From the NCBI GenBank assembly GCA_024752435.1, contig CP103026.1, forward strand, positions 434,001 to 498,000: 64,000 nucleotides of DNA, written 5' to 3'. Below are positions 1-12,532 of this stretch, one piece after another (positions within the stretch are counted from its first letter, which is position 1; each line of letters opens with the position of its first letter). This DNA is from Allantophomopsis cytisporea. Its lineage: Eukaryota > Ascomycota > Leotiomycetes > Phacidiales > Phacidiaceae. The translations under genes were made by a program, and so were the position numbers. The notes below the pieces were generated by a model. That model was not told where the DNA came from. It ran no database searches and was given only the letters and a program-made list of their open reading frames with translations.

Positions 1-316
1 ATTCCTCATTCCTTGGTGCTCGAAATATTAGGAACATGCGTGGCGTGAGACGCCCTTGAGACGCTGAGGTTGCCCGCATCTGATCTGACCGCCGGATTGA
101 GCAAATATAATGTGCGCAAAACTCGCTCAAACAAACTCGCCATGAAAACGCTCTCACGATATCGCCAAACATGCGCTTTCAACGGACATCCATACATGAC
201 AGTAAGAAAACAAGAGGCAAGTAGATAAATATATATCCTATTTGCTCTTGTTTGTTTTCCTTATCCAATTATTCATCAACGTTCTGTGTTACCAGCCATT
301 ATATCAATAAAGCACA
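1..316. other. Intergenic, left edge of window
   Basis: No supported gene. Only short out-of-context reading frames are present. The last 90 bases are AT-rich and run into the start codon of the gene at 317, so they probably hold its promoter and 5' leader. Confidence 0.5.
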
Positions 317-1156
317 ATGCTCAGCAATTATCCTATCAACGCCCAGCTGGCAGCGGAGGAAGTCCAGTATATTTCCCAATCTCCCTTTACAAAATCTTTA
401 TCTGTCAAGTCCAAGCAAAACTACACATTGGAAGACCCTTTTCCCCTGCATAATCTCCCCACTGAACTCTTTCTCCAAATCCAAATCTCTGCCCTTACCG
501 CTGCCCCAGCAGTGCACGTAGACGCCTCTTCCGCCAGCTCTCCTCTTCACTCCAGCAGCTCAATTCTCCGTGCACTCTGGGGTCCAGAATCAGACCGAAA
601 CCTATACTCATCCAGCCTCCTCAAACTATACCACTCTCACACAACGTTCAGTTTCTCGAACAGCAGAGTCTTAAGAGAATTTGGCCGAGTATATGACCGC
701 AATTATCATGTACAACATATCGAGGTGCAGCTGTCGAGCATCACCAATCCAGCGCAGGACTGGCCCTTTGCTATCCTTGAGGTGCTGCCAGGTCTAAAGA
801 GTGTGCGATTTGTGTGGGATGAGCCGCTGTGTGACGAGTACGAGCTTGAAGGGTTGGTTGGCTGGTGGCGATGTTATCGGGATGCTTTTCGGGAGGGATT
901 GGCGCCTGGTAAGAGGTTTGTCATGCTGTTAGTAGATTCTGTTGGTGGAATTGAATTGGGGGCTTGGAGGAGCTGGGTGAGACGGCTGGGAGATAAGGAG
1001 GCGAATGAGGGAGACAGGGGGAATTGGGAGCGAGGGCTGCCAAAGGAAATCTGTGCATCGTGGAAGTGTATCAGTTTTCAGGGTGAAGAGATTCACGTTA
1101 AGGTGCTTACTACGAAGCTGCATAGGACTTTGGGGAGCGAGTGGCTGTTGCATTGA
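317..1156 (+). CDS. Hypothetical protein with F-box-like N-terminal motif
   Basis: Single-exon reading frame of 279 residues with an ATG start at 317 and TGA at 1154-1156. Around residues 42-50 it reads HNLPTELFLQI, which resembles the LPxEL core that opens fungal F-box and 2EXR domains. The rest (serine-rich stretch near residues 70-90, then 'ILEVLPGLKSVRFVW' and a Trp/Arg-rich C-terminus) fits the layout of fungal F-box-like proteins: a short N-terminal motif followed by a structured region of unknown function. No signal peptide or membrane segment is visible. The function is unknown. Such proteins are often species-restricted. That it is real is supported by its length and by an amino-acid composition better than any overlapping frame. 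Confidence 0.6.
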   Translation: MLSNYPINAQLAAEEVQYISQSPFTKSLSVKSKQNYTLEDPFPLHNLPTELFLQIQISALTAAPAVHVDASSASSPLHSSSSILRALWGPESDRNLYSSSLLKLYHSHTTFSFSNSRVLREFGRVYDRNYHVQHIEVQLSSITNPAQDWPFAILEVLPGLKSVRFVWDEPLCDEYELEGLVGWWRCYRDAFREGLAPGKRFVMLLVDSVGGIELGAWRSWVRRLGDKEANEGDRGNWERGLPKEICASWKCISFQGEEIHVKVLTTKLHRTLGSEWLLH

Positions 1157-4100
1157 GAAGATATAGAGGCGAAGTATGTCTGTTGATCAGAGCAGTTGGT
1201 GAGAATGATAGGAAGGGTTTGGGTGCGGGTTACGGGTGCATCATCACATGCATTCTGGAGTTTACGGTTGATAAGCTTGTGTAAATACCCTTTGCCTGGT
1301 TTATGGTTAGTTGTTTTCGCTGGATTGAGTTGCTGAGTTATACAAATTTCTATATATTGCCTTTAGTTCTTTTCCATACTTGAATATCGAGCTGTATCTC
1401 CTTCTGACAGTTTAGTTTTATTCTTCAGACTTGATCCAGCACCTGTCGCTCGTTATTTCTCTGAACACCTTGAAATATCATTGATTTGAGAGGTGCCTGG
1501 CAGAGCCAGTCTTTCCACACATGAAGATTGCACTGTGAAAGAAAAAAAATAAAAAAAAATATGAATGGCCTGGAATCGCTGAGCGGAGCTCAAAGTGGTT
1601 CTTGAGGCTCGACCCCTCGAGGTAACTCATCAGGGCCTCTAACTTTACATATGAGGAATGAAAGTATATTTTCATGGACTTTATTCCCGTCGGATATCAT
1701 AGGATGGGTATAAGGAGGAGTGATAGTGTAGCAGGAAAGCGTAAAAACAACAAGGGCGAGTAGACTAACATTGGAGAGTAGGAAGACTGAACGCAGCTGA
1801 AGAACAAGAGGAAGGTGGAAAAAAATCAACGAAACTTGAAGATTCCTAGCAACCAAGCAAATCGAGAAAGCTAAGATGACTGAGACAGTTATTGTTATCA
1901 ACATAAAGCATCAAGTGAGTTATCAAGACATTTAGATTATGATCCCCCGACATCGCTCTCCAGAATGACGAAAATTGGAAGACCTTAAGCTAATGTGACT
2001 GCCTTATTTAAGCACTTGCACAATTGGCTATAGAAAAAATTTATTGGGCAACATCCTTGACAGATCAAACGCGGTTTGTTTTTGTTCCGTGGGCCATTGA
2101 TTTCAAAAAGCATTATTGACATAAATATGGCCGAGTTTCAGTGCAATACTTCTGGATTATTACTCTCTTGAACCTCTTGATTTTATCTTGAGATTATTCG
2201 AGTACATATTAGGAGTTTCATGAACCCGAGTTTCACGACTTCATTAACTGTGCATGCAAGTCTTCGAGTAAGGTCTTATAGGTCATGACAGATACTTCTG
2301 CTTTTCTTGACATATTTTTCTTAATAGTATACCAAGCAGTCAAGCGAGCAAAACTTACACGAGAACTCATCACAACATAATCGTTGTGGGTCACCCCATT
2401 CGTATCATCAAATTACCCTGACTGGAATGCAGGCGAGTGTGTGTATGTCTATAACTCCGCTGTATGTTATCAACAGAGATAGAAAAGGCAAGCCGTAGTG
2501 GGCACGCATTGCTTTCTCCAACGCAACCACGAAGTTGAGTCCATCTCCGAGATACCAAGGCTTGGCCGAGACTTCTAGTAAGTACTGAAAGAACATTGCC
2601 ACCAACTTTGCAGGGGCTCTTCGTGAAATATGATGAACAGTGACTCCCCAGCACTCAATATCTCGGATCAATAACTTAATGGCACTAGATTGACAGTCGC
2701 CACATGCAGAGGAGCATGCTCAAGCAATTCCGCAAGCCAATCACATACGATCGCTTGGACATTGATTGACGGCTCAAGTGATTTCGCTGGCAATCAGCTC
2801 TCGGCTTTACTCTACGCAAAATGAGTATCAATTTAAGCGACAAATGACAAAGTAAGATGCCTTTTGTACATTATTACTTTCGAATTGTAGCTATCTTGAT
2901 CCAAGGTATTTACTTCTGGCAATAGAATGAGAGCTTTTGCTTATTTCATGATTATCCCATTGTTCGTCCTGCTAAATTTAGAACTAGTTCCAGGTTGACA
3001 GACTTTATTCAGTTCTACAGAATGCACATGTGACATTCGTGGGAGAATTTACACCACCATCAGTTCTCATGGATAACGAGTGCTTCGTATCTCAGAAATG
3101 ATCTGTGATTTACGAGATTCGAGATTAGTCATACACCATCCAAAAAGTGGAATGAGGGGAGTAAGATCTCTTGAATTACGAGGTGCATACAAGGTCACCT
3201 CACAGTTTCCAGTAGGACTAGTTGACATTAAAGGTATCATGACTGATCATGAGAGCAAACAAGGACGCAAAGTTGAAGAAAGCCTTGGACTGTTGGGCGG
3301 GTCATGGGAAGGTGAAAAGTGATGGGGAGGTGAGAAAGTTTCGAACTCAGTTCGCCTCTCAAGGCTCGGCACCGAAATTACTGAAGAGAAACATTTGGTG
3401 AAGCAAGGAAGATAATACACAGGCGCGGAAGCCGCGAGCAGGGGTTATCTCGGTGAGGGTGTTGGGAAGTCGGCGGCTCGCCAATCGCGAGCCGCAGACC
3501 CCGGCCGGCAATGTGATTGAGAGTTGGTGACTGGATCAAATGAGAGGATTTCATGTACGGTTTGACATTATGCGACATAACCAGCGTCATAAGCCGGGGT
3601 GGGTCTCATTCACTGCCTTGTGTAGAAATTCTCACTCTTGCAGATGCCTTATTTGGGGGCGACGATGCATCAATCGGCTATTGAGTTGTCACCTCGGGGT
3701 CACCGTACTATAATATACACGTCAGCTTCAAATCCAACGTCAGAGATTATGCAGACGACCTTCAATGAGAGATTAAAGTGTTGTGTCTACGGAGAACCAG
3801 GCTATACAAGTGAGTGTAACTGTGACGCAGACTGGTCTCCACCAGATCCAACAATCTCATGCTTTAAATCCTAGCGGAAAGCTCGGTCACTCTCAAATAG
3901 ACGCAAGTCCTGCAGTAGTATCTGCAGCATGTATTGAGCCATTTCACTCTCCAGGGATCTAGGGGTACATCTGCGGAAAGAGGGATAGACGCGCGATAAC
4001 GAATATGGTTGATTATATGCCGGACATCATCAAGAGATCAGCACGAACAATCAGGCGCCAATTATATCACCAAATGCCACCGGACCACGCATCACTTGAA

Positions 4101-4791
4101 TATTACTCCATCTCGAGTAAGAAACTCCGCAATTATAACCGGCTTGACGGTAAATTATCTTCGGTGATTTTCCTCAATTCTGTCATCCTATATCGACAGC
4201 TGTCTGTGTAACATCACATGATAGAAATCACACCGAATGTTTGGTACACTAGATAATGAACCCTGTTCTTAGGCGCGGTGAGCCGATGGCATAAGCTCTT
4301 TCTGACATACAGATCCTGGTCAGAAGAAGCGAACAGCCGAGCTAGGATCACAGCCAACGACATTCATCCTTTTCATAAATCTTCTGTATGGTGGAAGGCC
4401 TCCTTGTCCCGTGAGTGAGGAAGTGAGTGAATGACGAACGGCACAAAATCGTTGAACCACTCCGAATGACTTGATCATCAATTGAATTGTTCATCTGGCC
4501 ACACACACACATAATGGTGCATTAGGAAGGTGGAGATCCGCAAGTGTGAGTGGTCATCTGATGGAGCTGCTCTTCAATCCTTTTCTTTGAAGGTGCACAA
4601 CAGAATCGATTTTGCATTCTGTTGGTGACATGGAAGAAGAGTTGAAGGTGTGTTACTTTTGATAATGTCAAAAGTGATCTGTTGGCACACCTGTTGGAAT
4701 GGGTTAGTTGGACGGAAGATCCGAGTTGGTGGCTGTTGGATCGAGGGGAAATGAAAAGAAGGTATGCCTAGTGGTACACTGACCAGAATTG
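1157..4791. other. Gene-poor spacer
   Basis: About 3.6 kb, AT-rich, without an intact gene. It has a short A-rich tract at 1540-1560. On the minus strand around 2408-2760 there is one stretch whose translation is protein-like, listed separately. The last few hundred bases presumably carry the promoter of the aminomutase gene. Confidence 0.5.
2408..2720 (-). pseudogene. Possible decayed coding fragment
   Basis: A minus-strand frame beginning near 2720 (…CGDCQSSAIKLLIRDIECWGVTV…) runs about 100 codons with balanced composition and hydrophobic/aromatic spacing typical of a folded protein. It ends at 2408 and is cut upstream by stops. I do not recognise the family. It could be a relic of a gene or chance. 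Confidence 0.22.
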
Positions 4792-4798
4792 TATAAAT
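4792..4798 (+). promoter_or_regulatory. TATA-like box of the aminomutase gene
   Basis: TATAAAT lies 77 bases before the ATG at 4875, a plausible distance for a fungal TATA element. A CT-rich leader and a CACT-ATGG start context follow. Confidence 0.4.
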
Positions 4799-4874
4799 GA
4801 GGATAGACTCTGACTTGAAGATGTCTCGTAGTTTCTCGAGTTTATTACTTTACATCAATTTATAATCCGACACT

Positions 4875-6703
4875 ATGGCCGCAAATGCACTTGGAAAAGG
4901 CCTTCGTGCTTGTAAAGGATGTCATGTGCAAGCCAAATATGCCAAGCCATCACAAGCAAATATATTCACCTCATCAGTTCACTTACAGAATGCTGCCGTA
5001 GTGCCAGCAGATTCTGGTCAGCATCCAGGACAACCATTTCTGGGCTCTAAGGGTCCTCTTATCAGAAATTCAGAAACATTCGAATCCAAGATACTCGATT
5101 TTACCAGAAACCCTGATTATCTTGACGGCACTAAAGAGAAGAGTCCCTTTGTAAAGTATGGGCAAGAGACAGAGTTCAAAAAACAAAAGTCTGATGGTCT
5201 CGATGATTTTGATGGACGACCGGGTGAAGCGCCTTACTGGCAGAAAATCCCAAGATGGAAAGATGTCACGGAAAAGCAATGGAATACCTACAAGTGGCAG
5301 GTTAGTAGGAACTCAAAACTAGATGTTTATAAAGCCCTTTAATAACTTCAGTAGTTGAGGAACACTGTCGCAAATAAGAAGAAATTGATAGAATTCCTTG
5401 TCGAAACACTACCGGCAGAAATGCCACTCAAGACCGAGCGTGGTTTCAGAACCGAGATGACAACCCGCGAAGGGTTTATCCAGGATTTTTTGGATGGTAT
5501 GTCAAAAGCACCAATGGCGGTCCGCATCACGCCACATATACTGTCTATAATTGACTGGAAGGATCCGTACAACGACTCTGAGCGCAGGCAATTTATACCA
5601 CTTGGATCTACTCTGAAGCCAGATCATCCTATGACAACGAATGATTCCTTGGCCGAAAAGAAAACATCACTAGTCGAAGGTCTTCTAACACAACGATATC
5701 CCGATAAAGCTCTTATGACAGGTAAGAATTGTTTTTTCCCCATGGTAATCTTACTTGTTGCGCATCTTCGGAGAATAGATCATTTTGCTGACACTGGGAT
5801 TACAGCACTAGATTATTGCCCGTTGTTTTGCAGATATTGCACCCGTGCTTATCAAGTGGGCGCAAGTACAGAGTTGTTGCAGAAGGGTCATTTACCCGCG
5901 GACAGACAGCGATGGGAGACAGCTTTTGAGGTGATTGCAGCTAAACCAACCCTGAAAGACATTGTAGTATCCGGTGGTGATACCTACATGTTGAAACCCG
6001 ACGATCTGGAATATCTTGGAATGAGGCTGTTGAATATTCCTAACATAAAAAGAATTCGAATTGCTTCGAAGGGAATAGCAATTGACCCAAGTCGCTTCCT
6101 CGACCAAGATGATAAGTGGGTAGAAAAGCTGATCGCCCTTGCTGACTATGCACGTTCAATTGGAAAGACGGTATTCTTACACACTCACTTCAACCATCCA
6201 AGGGAAGTCACTTGGGTTACCCACAAAGCCGCACTCCGCCTTCTAAAAGCTGGTGTTACAGTCAGGAACCAGTCAGTGCTCTTGAGAGGGGTGAACGATA
6301 CACCTGAAATAATGGGAAGTCTCATCCATGTGCTTGGAGATCTTGGCATTCAACCCGTAAGTCTCCTTCAAGCTCACATGTACGTGTACTGACAAATTGT
6401 GCGCAGTACTACGTCTATCAGTGCGATATGGTTCCTGGCATCGAGGATCTAAGAACCCCACTCTCAACCACGTTGAAGATCGAGGCTGAGCTTCGAGGCA
6501 CCATCGCAGGGTTTTTGATGCCTAACTTTGTCGTTGACTTGCCGGGAGGAGGTGGGAAGCGCATTGCAAGTTCTTATAAGTCATACAAGGATGGTGTTGC
6601 TATATTCACCGCGCCGGCCATCTCGGGAGATAAAGAGTACTTCTACTATGATCCTCTTCCTGATAATCCGAAGACTCCTCCCCAGGATTGGGCTATGATT
6701 TAA
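4875..6703 (+). CDS. kamA: L-lysine 2,3-aminomutase family radical SAM enzyme
   Basis: Four exons: 4875-5300, 5355-5721, 5806-6356 and 6407-6703, giving 546 residues. Enzymes of this family move the amino group of L-lysine from C2 to C3 to make beta-lysine, using S-adenosylmethionine, a [4Fe-4S] cluster and PLP. The radical SAM signature CPLFCRYC (Cys 269, 273 and 276) is intact, and so is the PLP-binding PGGGGK motif (Lys about 499). Exon 2 begins at TTG, giving LRNTVANKKK after the KWQ that ends exon 1, as in bacterial enzymes. The N-terminal ~45 residues are basic and Ser/Ala-rich and may be a mitochondrial presequence (inference). Intron 2 (84 nt) has no stop and keeps the frame, so unspliced RNA would add 28 residues just before the cluster motif. 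No beta-lysine-using gene is adjacent. The family is mainly bacterial, so an old transfer is likely. Confidence 0.93.
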
Positions 6704-8386
6704 CAATTCCCTTTGTCATCGATATGTTTTGCTTTGAGTTTCAAGGTCTTTATCTAAGTTCAGTAGTCGAATTTGCAGTCTAAATAAATGCATTTCATAT
6801 ATATTCGTCATCTAGCTTGGAGTGTCTAAAGGTGTACATCTGGTTAATTGCTTTTAGCAAGTACGAGTCAATCCGTGGCTATAATTTATCTTATAGATTT
6901 TGATGGTTCAACTATATATAAAACAAATTTAGTGCTCTCTGCTTAGATAATTTTGACCTGGAGAAACCAGTCAAGAGCCATCTGGCTCTCAAGAATTTAT
7001 CAAGGACTTTTTGCTCAAAATCTTCCCAATTTGCTTACAGTCTCGATACAAATATGTTTTTAGTATCATTAGACATATAACTGTCGTTAAAAAAGACTTT
7101 CGACTTTTGATTGTGAAAGGGACTTGGTCTCTTCAAAGGTCCGTCTACTATGTTTAGTAAGTTACACAAAATAAGAAGAAAAAAAGTGCCTAAGCATCAA
7201 GGCTACGGAACAGTTTTTGACCTTTATCAGACATCGAAACGCTATAGGGATAATGACTGCGGTGATTTTATTTTGGGTGACGCATTACTGTATAGATGGG
7301 ACTGGAGATTTTGATGAAGACAACAAGCACGGTTTAAAGTAGTTCTACTCTACAACAACCAGTTCAGGAAGCAAAATTAGTAAATCAACTCCCATTAATA
7401 CAGGTACTCCTACATAGGTCTTGTAAGTTGTGACTAATATTAGCAATAAGTCGGCATCACATCGTCTTGTAAGAAATTCCACCTTGTCAAGGCTGATGAT
7501 GGATCCTACGAAATATATAGAGCACAAAACACTGCGCTCATTAAATTTTACTCTTAAAACCCTGCTGTGAACAGAGACTGTACTGACTTGCAAAGCAGGA
7601 AAATATGCTTGTCTTGATATATTCTCAAGCAGTACTCGATGATCTACGACAATACCCACCAGCTCAGAAGATACGCCGTTTTCTCTCTAAGTCTGTTTCA
7701 CGTTTCTCCCACATAGGAAATTGACCGAGACTTGACAATGAATCATAGAGGCAGGATGTAAAGAAGTTCCATGGCATGCCATTGGGTGGAAACTATTACA
7801 CTATACCTCCACTAAGTTTCCGGTTGTATCAAGTAGCAATGCTAGAATTTCCACAAGTCTGCTTGGATTTGTTCCGTCAAGGAATTCAGACTCTATGAAT
7901 TTCAAACTTGTGTTATAAGCATAGTTGCGGACGCTCCTTTTGCAGAGATAGTGATGAGTTTATAATCTGGTCTTGATATTGAGACTTTCCCAAGTCTATG
8001 GCTCCTTGTCTACTGTATCTGATTACAAGAAAACTACTTTTATAAATATGACTAGCTTTTTGGATTTACACTTATCAATACGAAGTTATCTCGTTATCAT
8101 GTTTATTGTTAGCTGGAAATGCCGATCCTAAAGTCAGATCAGATGACTCCGATCCCAACGATCATAGGTAAGTTTGCAGGTTAGATATTGGAACCACGTG
8201 CTCAAGCAACACAGCGGCCACAATATCCACCAAGGTGACGACCATAATATTTGAAAACTGAAATATTACACAACTTACAAGAATTTAACAACGGCTGCCT
8301 ATCCAGGATTTCTCATCACCTGCATAGAACCCCAGTCCCTCAAAGCTAACTAACCCACAAAGATCTCCAATAAATCACTGCCCCAG
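6704..8386. other. AT-rich intergenic region
   Basis: No coding region supported. The first ~80 bases include AATAAATG (about 6783), a possible polyadenylation signal for the aminomutase gene. The rest is AT-rich, with stops in all frames. Confidence 0.5.
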
Positions 8387-8966
8387 ATGCCACGCCAACT
8401 CTCGCTCATAGTCTTCCCCTCGCGCCTCTTCTCAGCTCACTGGACCTACGAATCCCCTCAAGCCAGCCACTCAACCCTCGCATAGGAGATACATCCACGC
8501 AACAGGCGACGCATTAACGGGTTTCAAGCTCGAGTTCCTATGAAACTATGACCTAAGTCTGGATGCACAGCAGCAGCAGGTAATCCTACTGCAGGAGGTC
8601 GACGAGGCACAAGTTGATGATGCGGCGTGGACGGGTGTTGAGATGCGGGATGCACAGCCTGTGGGTCACATTAAGAGGGTGGCGATGATGGTGGGTACTC
8701 CTGAGAAGAACTTGATAGGAGTTGCTTGGGAGGTTAGTTTGGCTGTTTCTCAACCTTTTTTGTGTACTGAGGGGAAAGAGGAATGAGTAGGGGAAAGGAG
8801 ACGGAGGAGAAGAAAGGAGGCATTGCTGAAGGATGATAGGGACGACGAGCAAGAGTCAAGACTCAGAATTGTTAGACTTGGTTAAGGGAGTCCGCTGTTA
8901 AGTTTGTTGAGGAGGAGATTGACGCAGGAAGCTGTCGGTCGTATCGATGCTGCTCCTAAGAACTGA
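8387..8966 (+). pseudogene. Broken copy of a conserved fungal unknown-function gene
   Basis: Starts with ATG at 8387 (MPRQLSLIVFPSRLFSAHW) and hits TAG at 8483. It resumes one base out of phase at 8490 (YIHATGDALTGFKLEF), has TGA at 8541, and continues as NYDLSLDAQQQQVILLQEV to GVAWE at 8732, where GTTAGT could be a donor. It then reappears as RVKTQNC-stop-TWLRESAVKFVEEE (8852-8918) and ends in a third phase as LTQEAVGRIDAAPKN with TGA at 8964. From memory, intact relatives in other ascomycetes have the same order of blocks (FPSRLF…HATGD…FERNYDL…KIQNCQTWL…APKN). At least two frameshifts and three stops show it is dead. The TAG within NC-stop-TW and the TGA before NYDL are each one C-to-T change from Gln and Arg codons. 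Confidence 0.72.
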
Positions 8967-9949
8967 GTGGATGTACCATGGTATTTCCAGTCGGATTGAA
9001 TAGAGATACTTTCCAGTAAGTTATTCTAAGGAAATGATTAGAAGCTTTGAATAGTCTATTTCATAAGAGCTACTAATACTGTCTCAGGCTTACTTACTAG
9101 CCAGAGCCGACAATGGCAGGTTAGGAAATCATCAATATTTGCTTCTCCTTAGCTGTGATCGTACTGTGGTCACTGTTACTTCCTGTACACTTAGAGCCAC
9201 CTATGCATCTGTTGGAATGCACAATCTAACTAAGGATATCATCACGGTAGACATCTGCCGTGCTATGAATAGACGTTTAACATTGACAAACAAGGTCAGT
9301 GGGGAAGACTCGTGGAAGCACTGGGCACCCCCAAAACAATGCTTTAAATTATTCTGGAGTATGGAGATGCTTGAGGACAACCACATACTCTATGAACTTC
9401 AAATATCATGAACAATTTGTCAATAGCATTCTGAGATTTCCTAATGGGAGAAGCGATCTGCAAAGTATCGCTTTCGAAGACTCTGAAGGCTTCGATGCCC
9501 ACTATAAATAGGTGAATAAGCTTCCAGATCGAGGAGAGGTGGAGCATTTTGGCTTCCATTTGAGATAAGGTGGCATTAGAACAGTTCAAAACAGGATATC
9601 CCCCAATGGCATGAATCACTGAAATAGAAATAGATCTGCAAGCCAGCTGACTCGCATCAACCTATCGAACGATTATCAAAGTATATGTCGTAGACAGTGA
9701 TGCAGATATCCAATAGTAAAGCCATAATATTACGGTTGGATATACTGCCGTTATGATATCAATAGTTCTTTATTTGATCTCGTGACTTTAATTTCATGTA
9801 CTCGAATGTTGTGTCAGTAACAAGCAAGTACTGGCCGATCTTCATACACAGTAGAGAGATGGAGAGAGGGTTATCCCAAGATGAGTGATTCTCCGAGTGC
9901 AACGTGCCGGGGAACCACGTGCATAAACAGTTCATCAGCTCAGAGGTAC
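8967..9949. other. Intergenic, nothing recognised
   Basis: AT-rich with several short overlapping frames on both strands (for example around 9140-9620). None has convincing composition or splice context. Confidence 0.4.
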
Positions 9950-10462
9950 TCAACTAGGATAGGCATGAATGATTCTGGATGACATTTCCGACCACCATTT
10001 AATCAGCCATGCACAATCTATGCAAGCGAACTCCAAAACCAGAGTCTTGATGTGAGGTTCCCGAAAGCTGACGTCGCAGTGGGTCGCCGCACTTGGTCGG
10101 CTTGACAGCCGTGTATCAACCCCAATCAAAGTGCAGTCGAAATAGAACATGCTGCTCCTGCAATGGAATGCCAGTTCCCGTGAAGCTCTTGTCGGTATTA
10201 CTGGTGCCTTATTACTATGCAATATTATGAGGCATTCTGTCCGTGCATATTATGAAGGCTGGGATTGTGCCGAAATCTGTGCATTTTGAGCAGCACCCTT
10301 GTCCAATACACCGAATTTTAACGCAACAGTAGTGTTCTTTCTGCATTCAACGAAGATCGCTCTCATCGTGGTTTCGAAACCTGTCGTCGGTTGATCATGA
10401 CGTCCAACAGCCTCTTCCTTCCAAATTCTATGACGATCTGTCCAACAGCTCACATAATCCAC
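9950..10462 (-). pseudogene. Possible decayed reading frame with one internal stop
   Basis: A single minus-strand frame runs from ATG at 10462 to a stop at 9950. It is interrupted only by one TAA at 10252-10250. Without that stop it would encode about 170 residues, including DQPTTGFETTMRAIFVECRK and, after the stop, HIKTLVLEFACIDCAWLI. Amino-acid composition is protein-like on both sides of the stop. I do not recognise the family. It may be a relic of a small gene or an exon pair. Confidence is low because no neighbour or motif supports it. Confidence 0.3.
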
Positions 10463-12532
10463 TCTAGCCCTTTAGAGTACCCATGTGAAAGTATCTTCAT
10501 AGTGATGACTGATACATAAATCTGGAAACTCACATGAACGAACAGCTCGCAATCAGCTTGCTTCAGGGCGAGTCATCTTGAGTATCCAGATGGGGCACAT
10601 AGTAGTGGGAGGGGCTAGTGTTGCGAGTGGGGAGAGATCGAATGGAGGAAACCGCGTCGCGAACTCGCGCGATACTGCTGGTCGCGTCCATGTATTCCGT
10701 AGCTACCTAGGTAAAGGTATCAGAAATGGTCTGAGCATTAAAGACATGGCCTCAAGATAGGACAGATCTTTACAAGGATCCATGCCGTTTAACCTAGACA
10801 CAGTTAATTGGCTGACAGGATAGTTCCGACGATTCTTTTCAAATCACCAGCAGTCTCTCGATACCAATGATACAGCATCAGCAAACGTGCGTGAGTAAAC
10901 GGAAGCCAACTCTTGATTCCTGATGGTCACTTAAGATCGCCAAGCTCATCTCGAAGCGCTTCCAACATTATTCTGGTACCTGTAGATTGGTATCAAGTGG
11001 ACGTGAGAGTACGCAGTGGAAAACTCAGCGGGACAGCTTGCTCCATTATTGAACCCCTACTCCACAAGACGATGCATAGGCGACTAAGACATGAATATTT
11101 GCTTCCAAATCTTTGAATCTTCAGGTGAGACTGTCACGAGCATTTCTCCTGAAGCAATGTGCATTGCCATGCAGTATTTTGCATGAGTGATGTTGTGAGG
11201 TAGGATAAAATGGATGTATGAGTAAGGAGTCCTGGCAGTGTGGAAAAAGCTGCACCTTCACCATGGTCTGTCTAATGCACGCACGAGCAGACGTAGAAAT
11301 TTTCACGAGCCGCATCAACTGTAACACACACACGCACTGGCGTATTGATTGAACCTCGTATTGATAAGTAGAAGAATAATCCATTTTGTTTTGTGCCGCG
11401 TCGTCTTTAAGCCTCCGCCCTGGTGATTGTTGGATGAGAAAATTATTCTCATTCGAGCCATGTTGAGTACGTCAAAGAATAGGGGTCGGTGATTGGAATG
11501 TCTGAACTCCGCTCATACTTTGGACTTTCTGATCTGCAGCGCCACCAGCGCCTGTTGATGCGCATAATAGAGTGGAGTGAGTTTGTTGGAGTTGTGAGAC
11601 AAAACCACAATTCAAGACATGTTTGGAGTATGGAGTGCACACACACTACTCTCTGTAGTCGAGAAACCGCAGGTAGAGTCGGCAGATCCGCCGTCAGATG
11701 CGAAGTCGGTCGTTCGGTGCTTGGGATGAGATAGATCCCCAAACAGTATCCCGATGATTGTTCATCGCGGATGACTTCACAGCAATGAATGTCCAAATTG
11801 TAGTGAACACACAAGACCAAAACTTTGTCTTTTCATTGCATTTTCTGTGGCAACAACGGATTGTTCTTGTCGGTCTGACATGCAAGATACCAATCGATCC
11901 AGTCCATATGACAGGGGTTCTCCGCTTCTCAATCAATGCTGCTTCGTAGCAAGTTCGGAGCTCTGCGCATACTCTCTCTACCTCACTCTACCTCACGCAG
12001 AGTTTTTATTTCATGCTTTGGTACCTGTACCTACTGTATTTTCATGAGAACTTCTTCCAAGTGCATGCTTGGGGACATGCACGTACGACCACTCCACAAA
12101 GAAAGTCGTGCTTCTCACACTTTTCAGTTCCGCTCTGCATACTAGTGACAGGCTCACAATCTCTCATGCTCTCCAGAAGACCCGTGCTGTTGTTGACGCC
12201 ACCGCTGAAAAACCGGACTGCCTTCCATAAGTATGCTGTAGGCGCGAGCTACTGCTGTGAACGCAGGGGGACGCAAGCATGGGCGACGAGAAAGCCCTGA
12301 AGGGCGATATTTAGTGTCTATTGCTTCCGACCGAATTGGAAGATAAGGCAAGGATCTCAAGGATGCCCATGGTAGGCATAAGGTAACAATTGCAAGAGCT
12401 TTGCGATTGTAAATATTTGTGAACGAACGCTGATCATGAACACGACGAAATTGAGGTGTGTTGTTGACCGATGGGATTGAAAAGTTTGTCGAGGCACTGG
12501 TCGAGTCAAGGGAGATTGTGAACTCCGTAGGC

